Positions 1-6,353 of a DNA stretch of 8,656 bases are shown one piece after another. Made by a program: the position numbers and the translations under genes. Origin of the DNA: Legionellaceae bacterium UBA2794 (lineage in GTDB: Bacteria; Pseudomonadota; Gammaproteobacteria; Legionellales; Legionellaceae); the NCBI GenBank assembly GCA_002352055.1, contig DEHS01000087.1, forward strand, positions 34,615-43,270, written 5' to 3'. The notes beneath the pieces were generated by a model. The model worked only from the letters and a program-made list of their open reading frames with translations. It made no database searches and was not told where the DNA came from. Numbering within the stretch: the first letter of the stretch is position 1; each line of letters starts with the position of its first letter.

Positions 1-571
1 CACAACACACGTTAATCCCGGCTGACCGCACATTATTTAACGTATCTATTCGATCGCTAAATTGACGCGTGGTAACTACTTTTTCGTAAAAAGAAGGTGA
101 TGTATCGATATTATGGTTGTAATAATCCAGACCGGCCTCTTTTAAATCACATGCCTGTTTCTGATTAAGCATGCCCAAAGTCATGCAGGTTTCTAAACCT
201 AAAGCCTTAACTCCCTGAATCATATGTTTTAATTCAGGCATGACTTTCTCAGGCGGACATCTCCATGCAGCTCCCATGCAAAACCGAGTGGCGCCACTGT
301 CTTTTGCTTCCTGTGCCTTCTTTAAAACAGCATCAACTGACATGAGTTGTTCTTTTTCAACATGGGTCTTGGCAAGACCACTTTGAGAGCAATAACCACA
401 ATCCTCCGGACAGGCACCCGTTTTTATGCTCAATAATGTAGCAAATTGCAGCGAATTGGCATCATGATGATTTAAATGTATGGAATGTGCTTCGTGGAGC
501 AAATTATTAAAGGGCTGTTGGTAAATGACTGAAATTTCCTCGATGGTCCAGTTTTTTTTTGAATCGTTCAC
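1..571 (-). CDS. bioB: Biotin synthase BioB (N-terminal 190 codons; gene continues beyond window start)
   Basis: Radical SAM enzyme that inserts sulfur into dethiobiotin to give biotin, in the cytoplasm. Seen in the translation: the SAM-cluster motif TGACPEDCGYC with Cys54, Cys58 and Cys61; FCMGAAW with Cys98; ETCMTLG with Cys129; YNHN-D at 151-156; and Cys189 in INVCC. By alignment with E. coli BioB from memory, Cys98, Cys129 and Cys189 correspond to the three cysteine ligands of the [2Fe-2S] cluster, so all cluster cysteines expected in this part are present. The start is GTG at 571: an in-frame TAG lies four codons upstream and the first in-frame ATG comes only after the cysteine motif, so no other start fits. 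A GGGGG/AGAG purine stretch precedes it. The gene is divergent from bioA. The C-terminal part is outside the window, so intactness cannot be judged. Confidence 0.97.
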   Translation of the reverse strand, partial: MNDSKKNWTIEEISVIYQQPFNNLLHEAHSIHLNHHDANSLQFATLLSIKTGACPEDCGYCSQSGLAKTHVEKEQLMSVDAVLKKAQEAKDSGATRFCMGAAWRCPPEKVMPELKHMIQGVKALGLETCMTLGMLNQKQACDLKEAGLDYYNHNIDTSPSFYEKVVTTRQFSDRIDTLNNVRSAGINVCC

Positions 572-601
572 CTCTGCCCCCTATTATTTTTATTGATGAA
601 C

Positions 602-629
602 ATGATAAAGTGACGCGCAAACTTGTCAA
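602..629 (-). promoter_or_regulatory. Predicted sigma70 promoter of bioB
   Basis: Read on the minus strand, a perfect -35 TTGACA (629-624) is followed after 16 bases by TATCAT (607-602), which matches TATAAT at five of six positions. Transcription would start near 595, giving a leader of about 24 nt before the GTG of bioB. The -35 box lies inside the left half of the BirA-like operator, which fits biotin repression. Confidence 0.7.
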
Positions 630-655
630 CCAAAATATTTGAAAATGGTCAACGT
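623..655. promoter_or_regulatory. Candidate BirA (biotin repressor) operator between bioB and bioA
   Basis: TTGTCAACC (623-631) differs at one base from the TTGTAAACC half-site of the E. coli bio operator. After 15 bases comes GGTCAACGT (647-655), which matches the partner half-site GGTTTACAA at only five of nine positions. The position between divergent bioB and bioA is the classical one. The left half overlaps the bioB -35 box and the right half overlaps the first codons of bioA, so a bound repressor could block both. The weak right half is the main doubt. GTCAAC is also directly repeated at 625 and 648. Confidence 0.55.
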
Positions 656-2009
656 AAAGGAACTCATAGCGCGCAATTTAAACCATGTGTGGCATCCATG
701 CAGTCAAATGAAAGATTTTGAACAATATCCGCCACTGGTTATTAACAGTGCTAAAGACTGTTACTTATATACCAATGAAGGAAAACTAATTGATGCAATA
801 TCCAGCTGGTGGTGTAAATCACTAGGGCATGGTCACCCTGCTGTTCTAGCTGCGATTCAAGAGCAAATGAGTAAATTCGAACATGTAATTGGAGCCAATA
901 CAACTCATGCGGCCTTAGTTGAACTTGCCGAAGAATTAGCGCAAATTACCGGAAAACAACATGTATTTTTCGCCAGTGACGGTTCCAGTGCTGTAGAAAT
1001 TGCAATGAAGCTTGCCATTCATGGCGCACAGATTAAAGGATATAAAAACAGAAAAGAATTTATTGCCCTAAAAAATGGTTATCATGGTGAAACCCTGGCT
1101 ACCATGAGCGTGAGTGATTTGGGGATCTATAAAGCGCCTTACGAATCATTGAGCCTAACCTGTCATTTTATCGAGAATATACCTTATGTGAGTGGCGTAA
1201 CCGATCCTTTATGGACCAATTCAGAAGCCTGTTGGAGTCGCGTTCAACACCAATTAGATTCAGTAAGTGAGCATGCCTGCGCGATCATTCTGGAGCCGAT
1301 AATTCAGGGGGCTGGTGGAATGCTGCTCTATAGTGCGGATTTTTTAAAAAAACTGGCAGCCTGGGCCAAAAAAAGGGATATCTTTTTAATTGCCGATGAA
1401 ATCATGACGGGTCTAGGAAGAACGGGTGAATGGCTTGCCTCTCATCATGCGGGAATTGAACCCGATATGATCTGTTTATCAAAAGGACTTACCTCAGGCT
1501 CAATACCCCTGAGTTGCGTCATGATCGATAATTCAATACATGATTTATTTTATGATGATTATCAAAGTGGTAATTCCTTTTTACACTCGCATACTTATAG
1601 CGGCAACCCCCTTGCAGTCTGCGCCGCTTTGGCCACTGTTCGCACGATGAAAAGAGAAGAAATAATTACTCAATCTAAGGCTCTGGGTAAAACCATGCTA
1701 GAGCACCTCACTTCTGTCGCTGTGAATTCAAACAAACTTGAGAACGTTCGTGGTATAGGTGCCGTAGTAGCCGCAGATCTGATTTATGATGGACATGCAC
1801 GATTGGGAAAAGAAATAGCCCAACACGCTTTAAAGTATGGTGCTCTATTGCGTCCTATTGGAAACACTTTATACTGGCTTCCCCCCTTAAATACCAAGAT
1901 AGAAATAATTGGGCAATTAGCAGAAATAACATTAAACTCTATAGAGGCGGCTTACAAAAAAGTGCACCAGAATGCATCAACTATTGCAACAGGCAGGATT
2001 TACCTATAA
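645..2009 (+). CDS. bioA: Adenosylmethionine-8-amino-7-oxononanoate aminotransferase BioA
   Basis: PLP-dependent class III aminotransferase converting 7-keto-8-aminopelargonate to 7,8-diaminopelargonate, the step before dethiobiotin in biotin synthesis. Visible, numbered from ATG 645 (454 aa): WHPC at 17-20; SSWW 53-56; DGSSAVE 112-118; GYHG 145-148; ADEIMTGLGRTG with Asp251 (pyridine nitrogen) and Arg259; SKGLTSG with Lys280 (Schiff base); HTYSGNP 316-322; and RPIGNTLYWLPP with Arg403. Cys19 stands where E. coli BioA has Tyr17. From memory, WHPC-type BioA is common in other proteobacteria, so this is a clade variant rather than damage. The start is uncertain: ATG 645 is chosen, TTG 639 lies two codons upstream in frame, and neither has a Shine-Dalgarno sequence. 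The 3' end overlaps the next gene by 38 bp. The amino donor (SAM or lysine) cannot be decided from sequence alone. Confidence 0.95.
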   Translation: MVNVKELIARNLNHVWHPCSQMKDFEQYPPLVINSAKDCYLYTNEGKLIDAISSWWCKSLGHGHPAVLAAIQEQMSKFEHVIGANTTHAALVELAEELAQITGKQHVFFASDGSSAVEIAMKLAIHGAQIKGYKNRKEFIALKNGYHGETLATMSVSDLGIYKAPYESLSLTCHFIENIPYVSGVTDPLWTNSEACWSRVQHQLDSVSEHACAIILEPIIQGAGGMLLYSADFLKKLAAWAKKRDIFLIADEIMTGLGRTGEWLASHHAGIEPDMICLSKGLTSGSIPLSCVMIDNSIHDLFYDDYQSGNSFLHSHTYSGNPLAVCAALATVRTMKREEIITQSKALGKTMLEHLTSVAVNSNKLENVRGIGAVVAADLIYDGHARLGKEIAQHALKYGALLRPIGNTLYWLPPLNTKIEIIGQLAEITLNSIEAAYKKVHQNASTIATGRIYL

Positions 2010-3564
2010 AAAATTCAAAATAATTTGGGTAATAATTACTATTGCAGTGCTTTTAACCTCTTTATACATTAATAAGCAGATTTATTCTAAGCGAATTTAC
2101 CGGGATCTCTCTCAAGTTGCATCAAGTATAAGTAATAATGTGGATGGGCTTATCGAAGATCTATTACAAGAAGTTTATACTTTACCCATCTCAGGCATGA
2201 AACTTACCAGGTGCTCAACGGATTTAGCATCGCTTTTGGAACACATCATTCTAAATGACATCAAAATTTCTGCCTTAATCATTAGTTCTAAAGAGAGACA
2301 AATTATTTGCTCCACTCTTCCGCAACATGAACTGGTTACACCAACTTCGCCTTATCCTCGCAGCTTAAGTGGTCCCTACAATTTCCCTGTATTTGATCAT
2401 CCACTGTATCTGGTGCAACAAAAAATTGGCAATTATATTATGGCTATTCTGGTTCAATCTTTGATATTTGAGAATGCATTGAGAACTTCAAGCGATCTTG
2501 TAAGCGAGGTTTTTTTATATAATTCCATGCAGAAGCAAAAAATTATCGAAATTAAGCAGAATAAACGTCATTTTTGGGTACCAAGCAATCCAACCTCTTT
2601 CCCGATTGGGAAACATTCGATTATAGCTGCCGTGAACGACAATTTACAAAGTATTAATGGAGTACTGGTTGGTGTTGTCGGTAATCAAAAAACCCTTATT
2701 TATAATTTATGGCTGAGTCAAATCTTGTTAACCTTATGGATTTTAACATTTTTTTATTTACTCGGTTACGTCCTTGGCAATTTGTTTAAACATAAATACT
2801 CTCTCCATGGCGTTATGAAATCTGGGGTCAGGAATAAAGAATTTTATCCAGAATATCAACCTGTTTACGACCAACAAATGAAAGCATATGTTGGCGCGGA
2901 ACTTTTATTAAGATGGCAAGACCGCTATCATCAAATAATAATGCCCGATTATTTTATACATGAAGCAGAACAATCAGGGATAATAATCCCTATTACCCTA
3001 CAAATTGCAGAGATTGCTTTTAAAGAAACAGCTCTGATATTTAAGGAGAATCCTCAATTTCATCTGGCCATTAATATCAGCTCGTTCCATTTTATCGACC
3101 CCACTTTTTTCAAAAAATTATCTCTTTTAATGAAAAATTATGACATTAAACCCCATAACATAATATTTGAAATCACAGAAAGGGATTTATTGAATAAGAA
3201 TGATTATATATATACGGATAAAATGCATCAGCTGCGCTCAGAGGGGTATTCCCTGGCAGTTGACGACTATGGCACGGGACATGCAAGTATTAATTACTTA
3301 CAACATTTTCCTTTTAACTATTTGAAGATTGATAAATTATTTATTCAGGCGATAGGAACTAAAGCCCTCACTGAATCATTAAATGATGCCATCATCCGTA
3401 TGGCTCAGCAGTTAAGTTTAACCATTATTGCCGAAGGTGTTGAAACCAGTGAGCAAGTGAATTATTTAAGAACTAATAATGTGCGGTACTTGCAAGGATG
3501 GTATTTTTCTAAAGCACTGGATAGTACTCAATTGTATATGCTGTTAAGAAGGAGAGAACAATGA
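1972..3564 (+). CDS. Membrane cyclic-di-GMP phosphodiesterase with CSS-motif sensor and EAL domain
   Basis: Predicted inner-membrane phosphodiesterase hydrolysing c-di-GMP to pGpG. Layout over 530 aa: transmembrane helix about 17-33, periplasmic sensor about 34-244, transmembrane helix about 245-271, cytoplasmic EAL domain about 290-525. The sensor carries Cys81 and a Cys-Ser-Thr at 113-115, the pattern of the CSS-motif sensor in PdeC-type enzymes, where the cysteines form a regulatory disulfide. EAL residues seen: Glu310 and Arg314 (in ELLLRW), Asn368 (INIS), Glu400 (FEITE), Asp431-Asp432 (DDYGTG), Lys452 (LKIDK), Glu488 (AEGVE) and Gln508 (QGWYFSKAL). All metal-binding and catalytic positions are kept, so it should be active. 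There is no GGDEF domain. The start ATG lies inside bioA with a poor ribosome site, suggesting translational coupling. The stop overlaps the next start as ATGA. Confidence 0.93.
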   Translation: MHQLLQQAGFTYKKFKIIWVIITIAVLLTSLYINKQIYSKRIYRDLSQVASSISNNVDGLIEDLLQEVYTLPISGMKLTRCSTDLASLLEHIILNDIKISALIISSKERQIICSTLPQHELVTPTSPYPRSLSGPYNFPVFDHPLYLVQQKIGNYIMAILVQSLIFENALRTSSDLVSEVFLYNSMQKQKIIEIKQNKRHFWVPSNPTSFPIGKHSIIAAVNDNLQSINGVLVGVVGNQKTLIYNLWLSQILLTLWILTFFYLLGYVLGNLFKHKYSLHGVMKSGVRNKEFYPEYQPVYDQQMKAYVGAELLLRWQDRYHQIIMPDYFIHEAEQSGIIIPITLQIAEIAFKETALIFKENPQFHLAINISSFHFIDPTFFKKLSLLMKNYDIKPHNIIFEITERDLLNKNDYIYTDKMHQLRSEGYSLAVDDYGTGHASINYLQHFPFNYLKIDKLFIQAIGTKALTESLNDAIIRMAQQLSLTIIAEGVETSEQVNYLRTNNVRYLQGWYFSKALDSTQLYMLLRRREQ

Positions 3565-4007
3565 GCCTTAAACATAATTTAGTATTCGTGCTATTAATCC
3601 TGATGCCGATCAGCACAATTATTGCCGCCCCGATGACACCAGGGAATTATTGGCAATGTACCACATATGATAATCAGAGTAAGCAATGGTCTGCGCGAAA
3701 CGTATATCAAAAAATGGCACTTAATATTGCCTATGAAATGTGTAAAAAAGAAAGTCAAAATCCTGCCAGTTGTAAATCTTCCATTAATGAGTGCGAAGGA
3801 TTTAACCAAGGTATCAGTATTAGTCCCCAATGGAGATGCACCGCAATAGACAGAGAGGCGATAGCCTGGCAAAGCAACTTTTACACCCTTCGGGATGATG
3901 CAGCGTTTGCTGCTAAAGATTATTGTATGGCCAATAGCCAAGTTCCTGAGACCTGCTATCTCAATTTTGTCACCTGTAGAAACTTTAACGAAGGGGCCGC
4001 TCTCTAA
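3561..4007 (+). CDS. Small secreted protein with two tandem four-cysteine repeats, function unknown
   Basis: I do not recognise a named family. The 148-aa product begins with a signal-peptide-like stretch (Lys4, hydrophobic 7-23, possible cleavage near Ala22-Ala23), so it is probably periplasmic or exported. The mature part is two copies of one module, about 30-84 and 90-145. Each reads W-x-C-T-x-x-D, a Trp, a Tyr, an Ala-rich helix ending in Cys, Pro-x-x/x-Cys, then Cys and FN-x-G. Cysteines are 33, 61, 71, 78 in the first copy and 93, 122, 132, 139 in the second: spacings 28/10/7 and 29/10/7. Four cysteines per module suggests two disulfides each (inference). A strong AAGGAG (3549-3554) precedes the ATG, which overlaps the upstream stop as ATGA. 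The stop shares a base with the coaE start. The coupling to a CSS-sensor protein hints at a periplasmic partner role. Confidence 0.88.
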   Translation: MSLKHNLVFVLLILMPISTIIAAPMTPGNYWQCTTYDNQSKQWSARNVYQKMALNIAYEMCKKESQNPASCKSSINECEGFNQGISISPQWRCTAIDREAIAWQSNFYTLRDDAAFAAKDYCMANSQVPETCYLNFVTCRNFNEGAAL

Positions 4008-4618
4008 TGATTTATTGTGTTGGTTTGACGGGTAATATTGCAAGCGGTAAAAGTACTGTGGCACAAATTTTTACTGATCTGGGTATTGATGTAATTAATG
4101 CGGATCATATAGCAAAAGAATTAACGGTTAAAAATTCTCAGGCTTTGAAAGAAATAGTCACTCATTTTGGGATTGGGGTGCTCAATGATGAAGGACAACT
4201 GAATCGTCGCGTATTGAGAGAATTGATTTTTAATAATTCTTTGGAGCGGCTTTGGCTTGAAAATTTACTCCATCCATTAATTCGTGCGCAGATTCATCAA
4301 AAAATTAAATTATGTGTTTCGCCTTATTGTGTTATCGAAATCCCTCTATTGACAGATAGGGATCATTATCCTTATTTTAATCGGGTTCTTCTTATTACTG
4401 CCTCTTTGGCTACCCAAATAAAACGGGTGATGCTTCGCGATCAATGCAGCGCAACTCATGCCAATGCCATCCTCATGTCGCAACCTGAGTTAAAGGAGCG
4501 ATTTAAATTAGCGGATGATGTGGTTATAAATGATGGCGATATTGCCGATTTAAAAGATGAAATCGACAGCCTGCACGAGAAATATCTCAACGAGGCTAGC
4601 AGCTCTCTACCTCGATAA
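4007..4618 (+). CDS. coaE: Dephospho-CoA kinase CoaE
   Basis: Catalyses the last step of coenzyme A synthesis, ATP-dependent phosphorylation of the 3'-hydroxyl of dephospho-CoA, in the cytoplasm. Seen: N-terminal VGLTGNIASGKST with the Walker A loop (Gly9 to Ser16, Lys15); NADHIA with Asp33, the expected catalytic acid; the LLHP motif at 87-90; IEIPLL at 110-115 as the strand before the CoA-binding helix; and R-D-Q at 144-146 in the lid region. The length of 203 aa is normal for the family. Its ATG overlaps the preceding stop (TAATG), with AAGGGG at 3991-3996 about 10 nt upstream, so it is probably co-translated with the secreted Cys-repeat gene. In many gammaproteobacteria zapD follows directly; here zapD lies 1.7 kb downstream. 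Confidence 0.97.
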   Translation: MIYCVGLTGNIASGKSTVAQIFTDLGIDVINADHIAKELTVKNSQALKEIVTHFGIGVLNDEGQLNRRVLRELIFNNSLERLWLENLLHPLIRAQIHQKIKLCVSPYCVIEIPLLTDRDHYPYFNRVLLITASLATQIKRVMLRDQCSATHANAILMSQPELKERFKLADDVVINDGDIADLKDEIDSLHEKYLNEASSSLPR

Positions 4619-4711
4619 AAATCACCGGCGCGATACTCCTGTAGACAATGAAATTAACGCAGGTAGAATACCGGATGAATCACCAGTTTAAAGTATGATT
4701 TAAGGAAATAT

Positions 4712-5845
4712 ATGCCCCCACCTGATAAATATGCTATTGCCCCTCTTCGTTCATCAGCAGTAGTTAAAGTCGCTAACAATACGTATATTTACTATGAACA
4801 ACGTGGTAACGTAAATGGGCCTACGGTTGTCTACAATCATGGCGGACCTGGGGGCTCTTCAACCCCGGAAGACAGTCAATGGTTTGATCCTGAGTATTTT
4901 AATATCATTCTTTATGATCAGCGAGGAACAGGTAAATCATTTCCCTCAATTAAATCTTTGGATACGGACCCTGCACAATTCTCTGCGCTCACCATTGATG
5001 ACATGGCAGCCGATCTTGAAGTGCTAAGGGAAGCACTGGGGATTAAGCAATGGTTAGTTTTCGGTGGTTCCTGGGGCTCTACACTTTCTTTATATTATGC
5101 GGCAAAGTACCCAAAAGCGGTAAGTGGTGTTATCGCTTATGGCATATTTTTAAATAAACCCGAAGAAATGAGCCAGTATTTTGATCCCCAAATTATTAAA
5201 GAGCGTTTTCCTGAATCTGGTGCTGAGGCTTTAGCTGTTTTAAATTCTTATGCTCAATCAAAAGGTGTAATAATTAACCCTGATTCCCCAGAAAACCTGA
5301 TGGAAACTTATTATCAGTTCTGCGTTAATGAAAATGATAGTAACGCTCAATATTTATGGACAGCATTTGAACGTTTTAATGATGAACCTACTCTGGAGTC
5401 TTTAGATAGTTTGCGGCGTATCCCAGACAAAATAGACTTAAGCGATCGAACCCATGCTGTATTTGAAAGCATCATTTTTAGACAGGCATATCACGGGTTT
5501 AATCTTTTGGCCAATGAGTTATTAATTAATCTTAAATCCATTGATGTGCGTATTATTCAAGGTATGTCAGATACGGAAGCACCTCCCATCTTTGCCAGAC
5601 AGTTAGTCGATGCTTTATTAAAGTTTAAACCCAATCTCTATTATCAGTTTATCGAGGGGAAACATGGTGCCGATTCCTCAAAGGCAATGACGCAAACGTT
5701 ACTGGAATGCACTGATTCATTTAAGGTACAAGGCCCTTTAAAGAGGACTTCCGAAGCAGCTCTGATAAATCACGGCCTATTTTGCATCAATAAAAGTCAG
5801 GAAGATAACTGCCCCAAACCAGAGGTAAGCACTTATTTGGCATAG
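4712..5845 (+). CDS. Proline iminopeptidase-like alpha/beta hydrolase (peptidase family S33)
   Basis: Probably a cytoplasmic aminopeptidase releasing N-terminal proline, or a related S33 hydrolase. Seen over 377 aa: HGGPGG at 43-48 (oxyanion hole), DQRGTGKS at 69-76, nucleophile elbow GGSWGS with Ser120, Asp287 in QGMSDTEAPP at the usual acid position, and His318 in EGKHGAD. HGGPGG together with GGSWGS is typical of proline iminopeptidase. The His context (KHG rather than a GH-S type) is unusual, so the substrate is less certain than the fold. The protein is longer than the usual 310-320 aa: about 40 residues after 335 have no clear family match and contain Cys358 and Cys367. There is no signal peptide or membrane segment. 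AAGGAA at 4702-4707 supports the ATG. It sits 93 bp after coaE with no convincing terminator between, and separates coaE from zapD. Confidence 0.85.
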   Translation: MPPPDKYAIAPLRSSAVVKVANNTYIYYEQRGNVNGPTVVYNHGGPGGSSTPEDSQWFDPEYFNIILYDQRGTGKSFPSIKSLDTDPAQFSALTIDDMAADLEVLREALGIKQWLVFGGSWGSTLSLYYAAKYPKAVSGVIAYGIFLNKPEEMSQYFDPQIIKERFPESGAEALAVLNSYAQSKGVIINPDSPENLMETYYQFCVNENDSNAQYLWTAFERFNDEPTLESLDSLRRIPDKIDLSDRTHAVFESIIFRQAYHGFNLLANELLINLKSIDVRIIQGMSDTEAPPIFARQLVDALLKFKPNLYYQFIEGKHGADSSKAMTQTLLECTDSFKVQGPLKRTSEAALINHGLFCINKSQEDNCPKPEVSTYLA

Positions 5846-5874
5846 ACCGCGACTAAATCTCGGAACGTAGGTTT

Positions 5875-5890
5875 TTAGTTACTTAACTAA
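5875..5890. repeat. AT-rich 16-bp palindrome after the hydrolase gene
   Basis: TTAGTTACTTAACTAA is a perfect palindrome around a central CT, beginning 29 bp past the stop codon. As RNA it could form a 6-bp stem with a 4-nt loop. No T-run follows on the plus strand (the Ts come before it), so it is not a standard terminator. Confidence 0.45.
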
Positions 5891-5920
5891 GGTGTGTTGA
5901 CAATTACTTCTCCCTCCTAT

Positions 5921-5956
5921 GTCCCTCGGCTTGTCCGAAGCATCCAGGAGATGCTT
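5921..5956. repeat. Two adjacent hairpins, possibly a degenerate dispersed palindromic element
   Basis: CCTCGG-CTTGT-CCGAAG (5924-5940) is an imperfect stem with one mismatch. It partly overlaps a perfect hairpin AAGCATC-CAGGA-GATGCTT (5938-5956) with 7-bp arms. The two share bases, so they are alternative folds. No T-run follows. The CTCGG/CCGA core resembles intergenic palindromic repeats of other bacteria, but I cannot confirm further copies. Confidence 0.4.
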
Positions 5957-5980
5957 AAGTTAAAAATGCTGAATTAAAAA

Positions 5981-6000
5981 TATTAATCCGTTGATTAATA
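5981..6000. repeat. Perfect 8-bp-arm inverted repeat
   Basis: TATTAATC-CGTT-GATTAATA is a perfect inverted repeat with a 4-nt centre. Five As precede it, so on the minus strand it reads as a weak hairpin followed by Ts, but no minus-strand gene needs a terminator here. It could also be an operator for a dimeric regulator. It lies 52 bp upstream of the IS5-type transposase start. Confidence 0.5.
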
Positions 6001-6052
6001 TGAGCAAAATCATAATATAACAGTCTGATAGTAAGTATAAAACGAGGTTGCA

Positions 6053-6145
6053 ATGGTTAAACTTATGCTCAGTGATGAGCTTTGGTCGAAGCCAAGAGCG
6101 ATCATGTTACAACACAGGATTGATGATAAGCCCACTCTGCGATGA
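6053..6145 (+). pseudogene. 5' remnant of an IS5-family transposase (30 codons)
   Basis: The frame from ATG 6053 to TGA 6143-6145 encodes 30 residues containing LSDELWSKPRAIM and KPTLR. This is the characteristic start of IS5/IS4-type transposases, where a helix-turn-helix region normally follows. GAGG at 6044-6047 still stands five bases before the ATG, so a short peptide could be made. Nothing transposase-like follows the stop in any frame, so the catalytic DDE domain is gone and the element is dead. No terminal inverted repeat could be identified. It lies in the gap between coaE plus hydrolase and zapD and probably marks a rearrangement. Confidence 0.75.
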
Positions 6146-6353
6146 TATAGCCTAAAAACAAAATAAATCAGTCACTATAACATAAGGTAAATTCTTTTAT
6201 TTTCAATATCTTTTATGATACTCTAACGAAAAACCAACCTTCGCACTTAGTATTTTGGGGCATCCAGAATAGCTGCTAATGTGCTTCTTATTCATTCGAT
6301 AAGCTTAAAAATACCAGTGCAGAGGTCGGGAAAATGCTAAGGATGGCCTTAAT

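Larger units (their letters stand above)
5846..6353. other. 508-bp region without an intact gene
   Basis: It contains three inverted repeats in the left third (5875-5890, 5921-5956, 5981-6000), the start of a dead IS5-type transposase (6053-6145), and an AT-rich stretch leading into zapD. No convincing promoter or uridine-tailed terminator was found. A TATGAT at 6214-6219 could be a -10 box for zapD but has no good -35. The stretch 6146-6330 has no coding signal that I can see. Confidence 0.7.

Noticed and set aside
3667..3849. 60-codon plus-strand frame inside the Cys-repeat gene
   Set aside because: It lies wholly within a better supported gene in another frame and has no motif.
3594..4064. 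Minus-strand open frame of 156 codons over the Cys-repeat gene and coaE start
   Set aside because: It overlaps two convincing plus-strand genes, has no recognisable domain or ribosome site, and is explained as a shadow frame.
4625..4674. Possible terminator after coaE (CCGG, CCTG ... CAGG, CCGG)
   Set aside because: Pairing is limited to two 4-bp blocks with bulges and a large loop, and no T-run follows.
4694..4699. TATGAT as a -10 box for the hydrolase gene
   Set aside because: No -35 at the right distance, and the start site would fall within the ribosome site.
4815..5027. 70-codon plus-strand frame inside the hydrolase gene
   Set aside because: The S33 motifs are in the overlapping frame, so this is a shadow.
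5897..5923. TTGACA with TATGTC as a promoter
   Set aside because: The spacer is only 15 bases, the -10 match is weak, and no nearby gene would use it.
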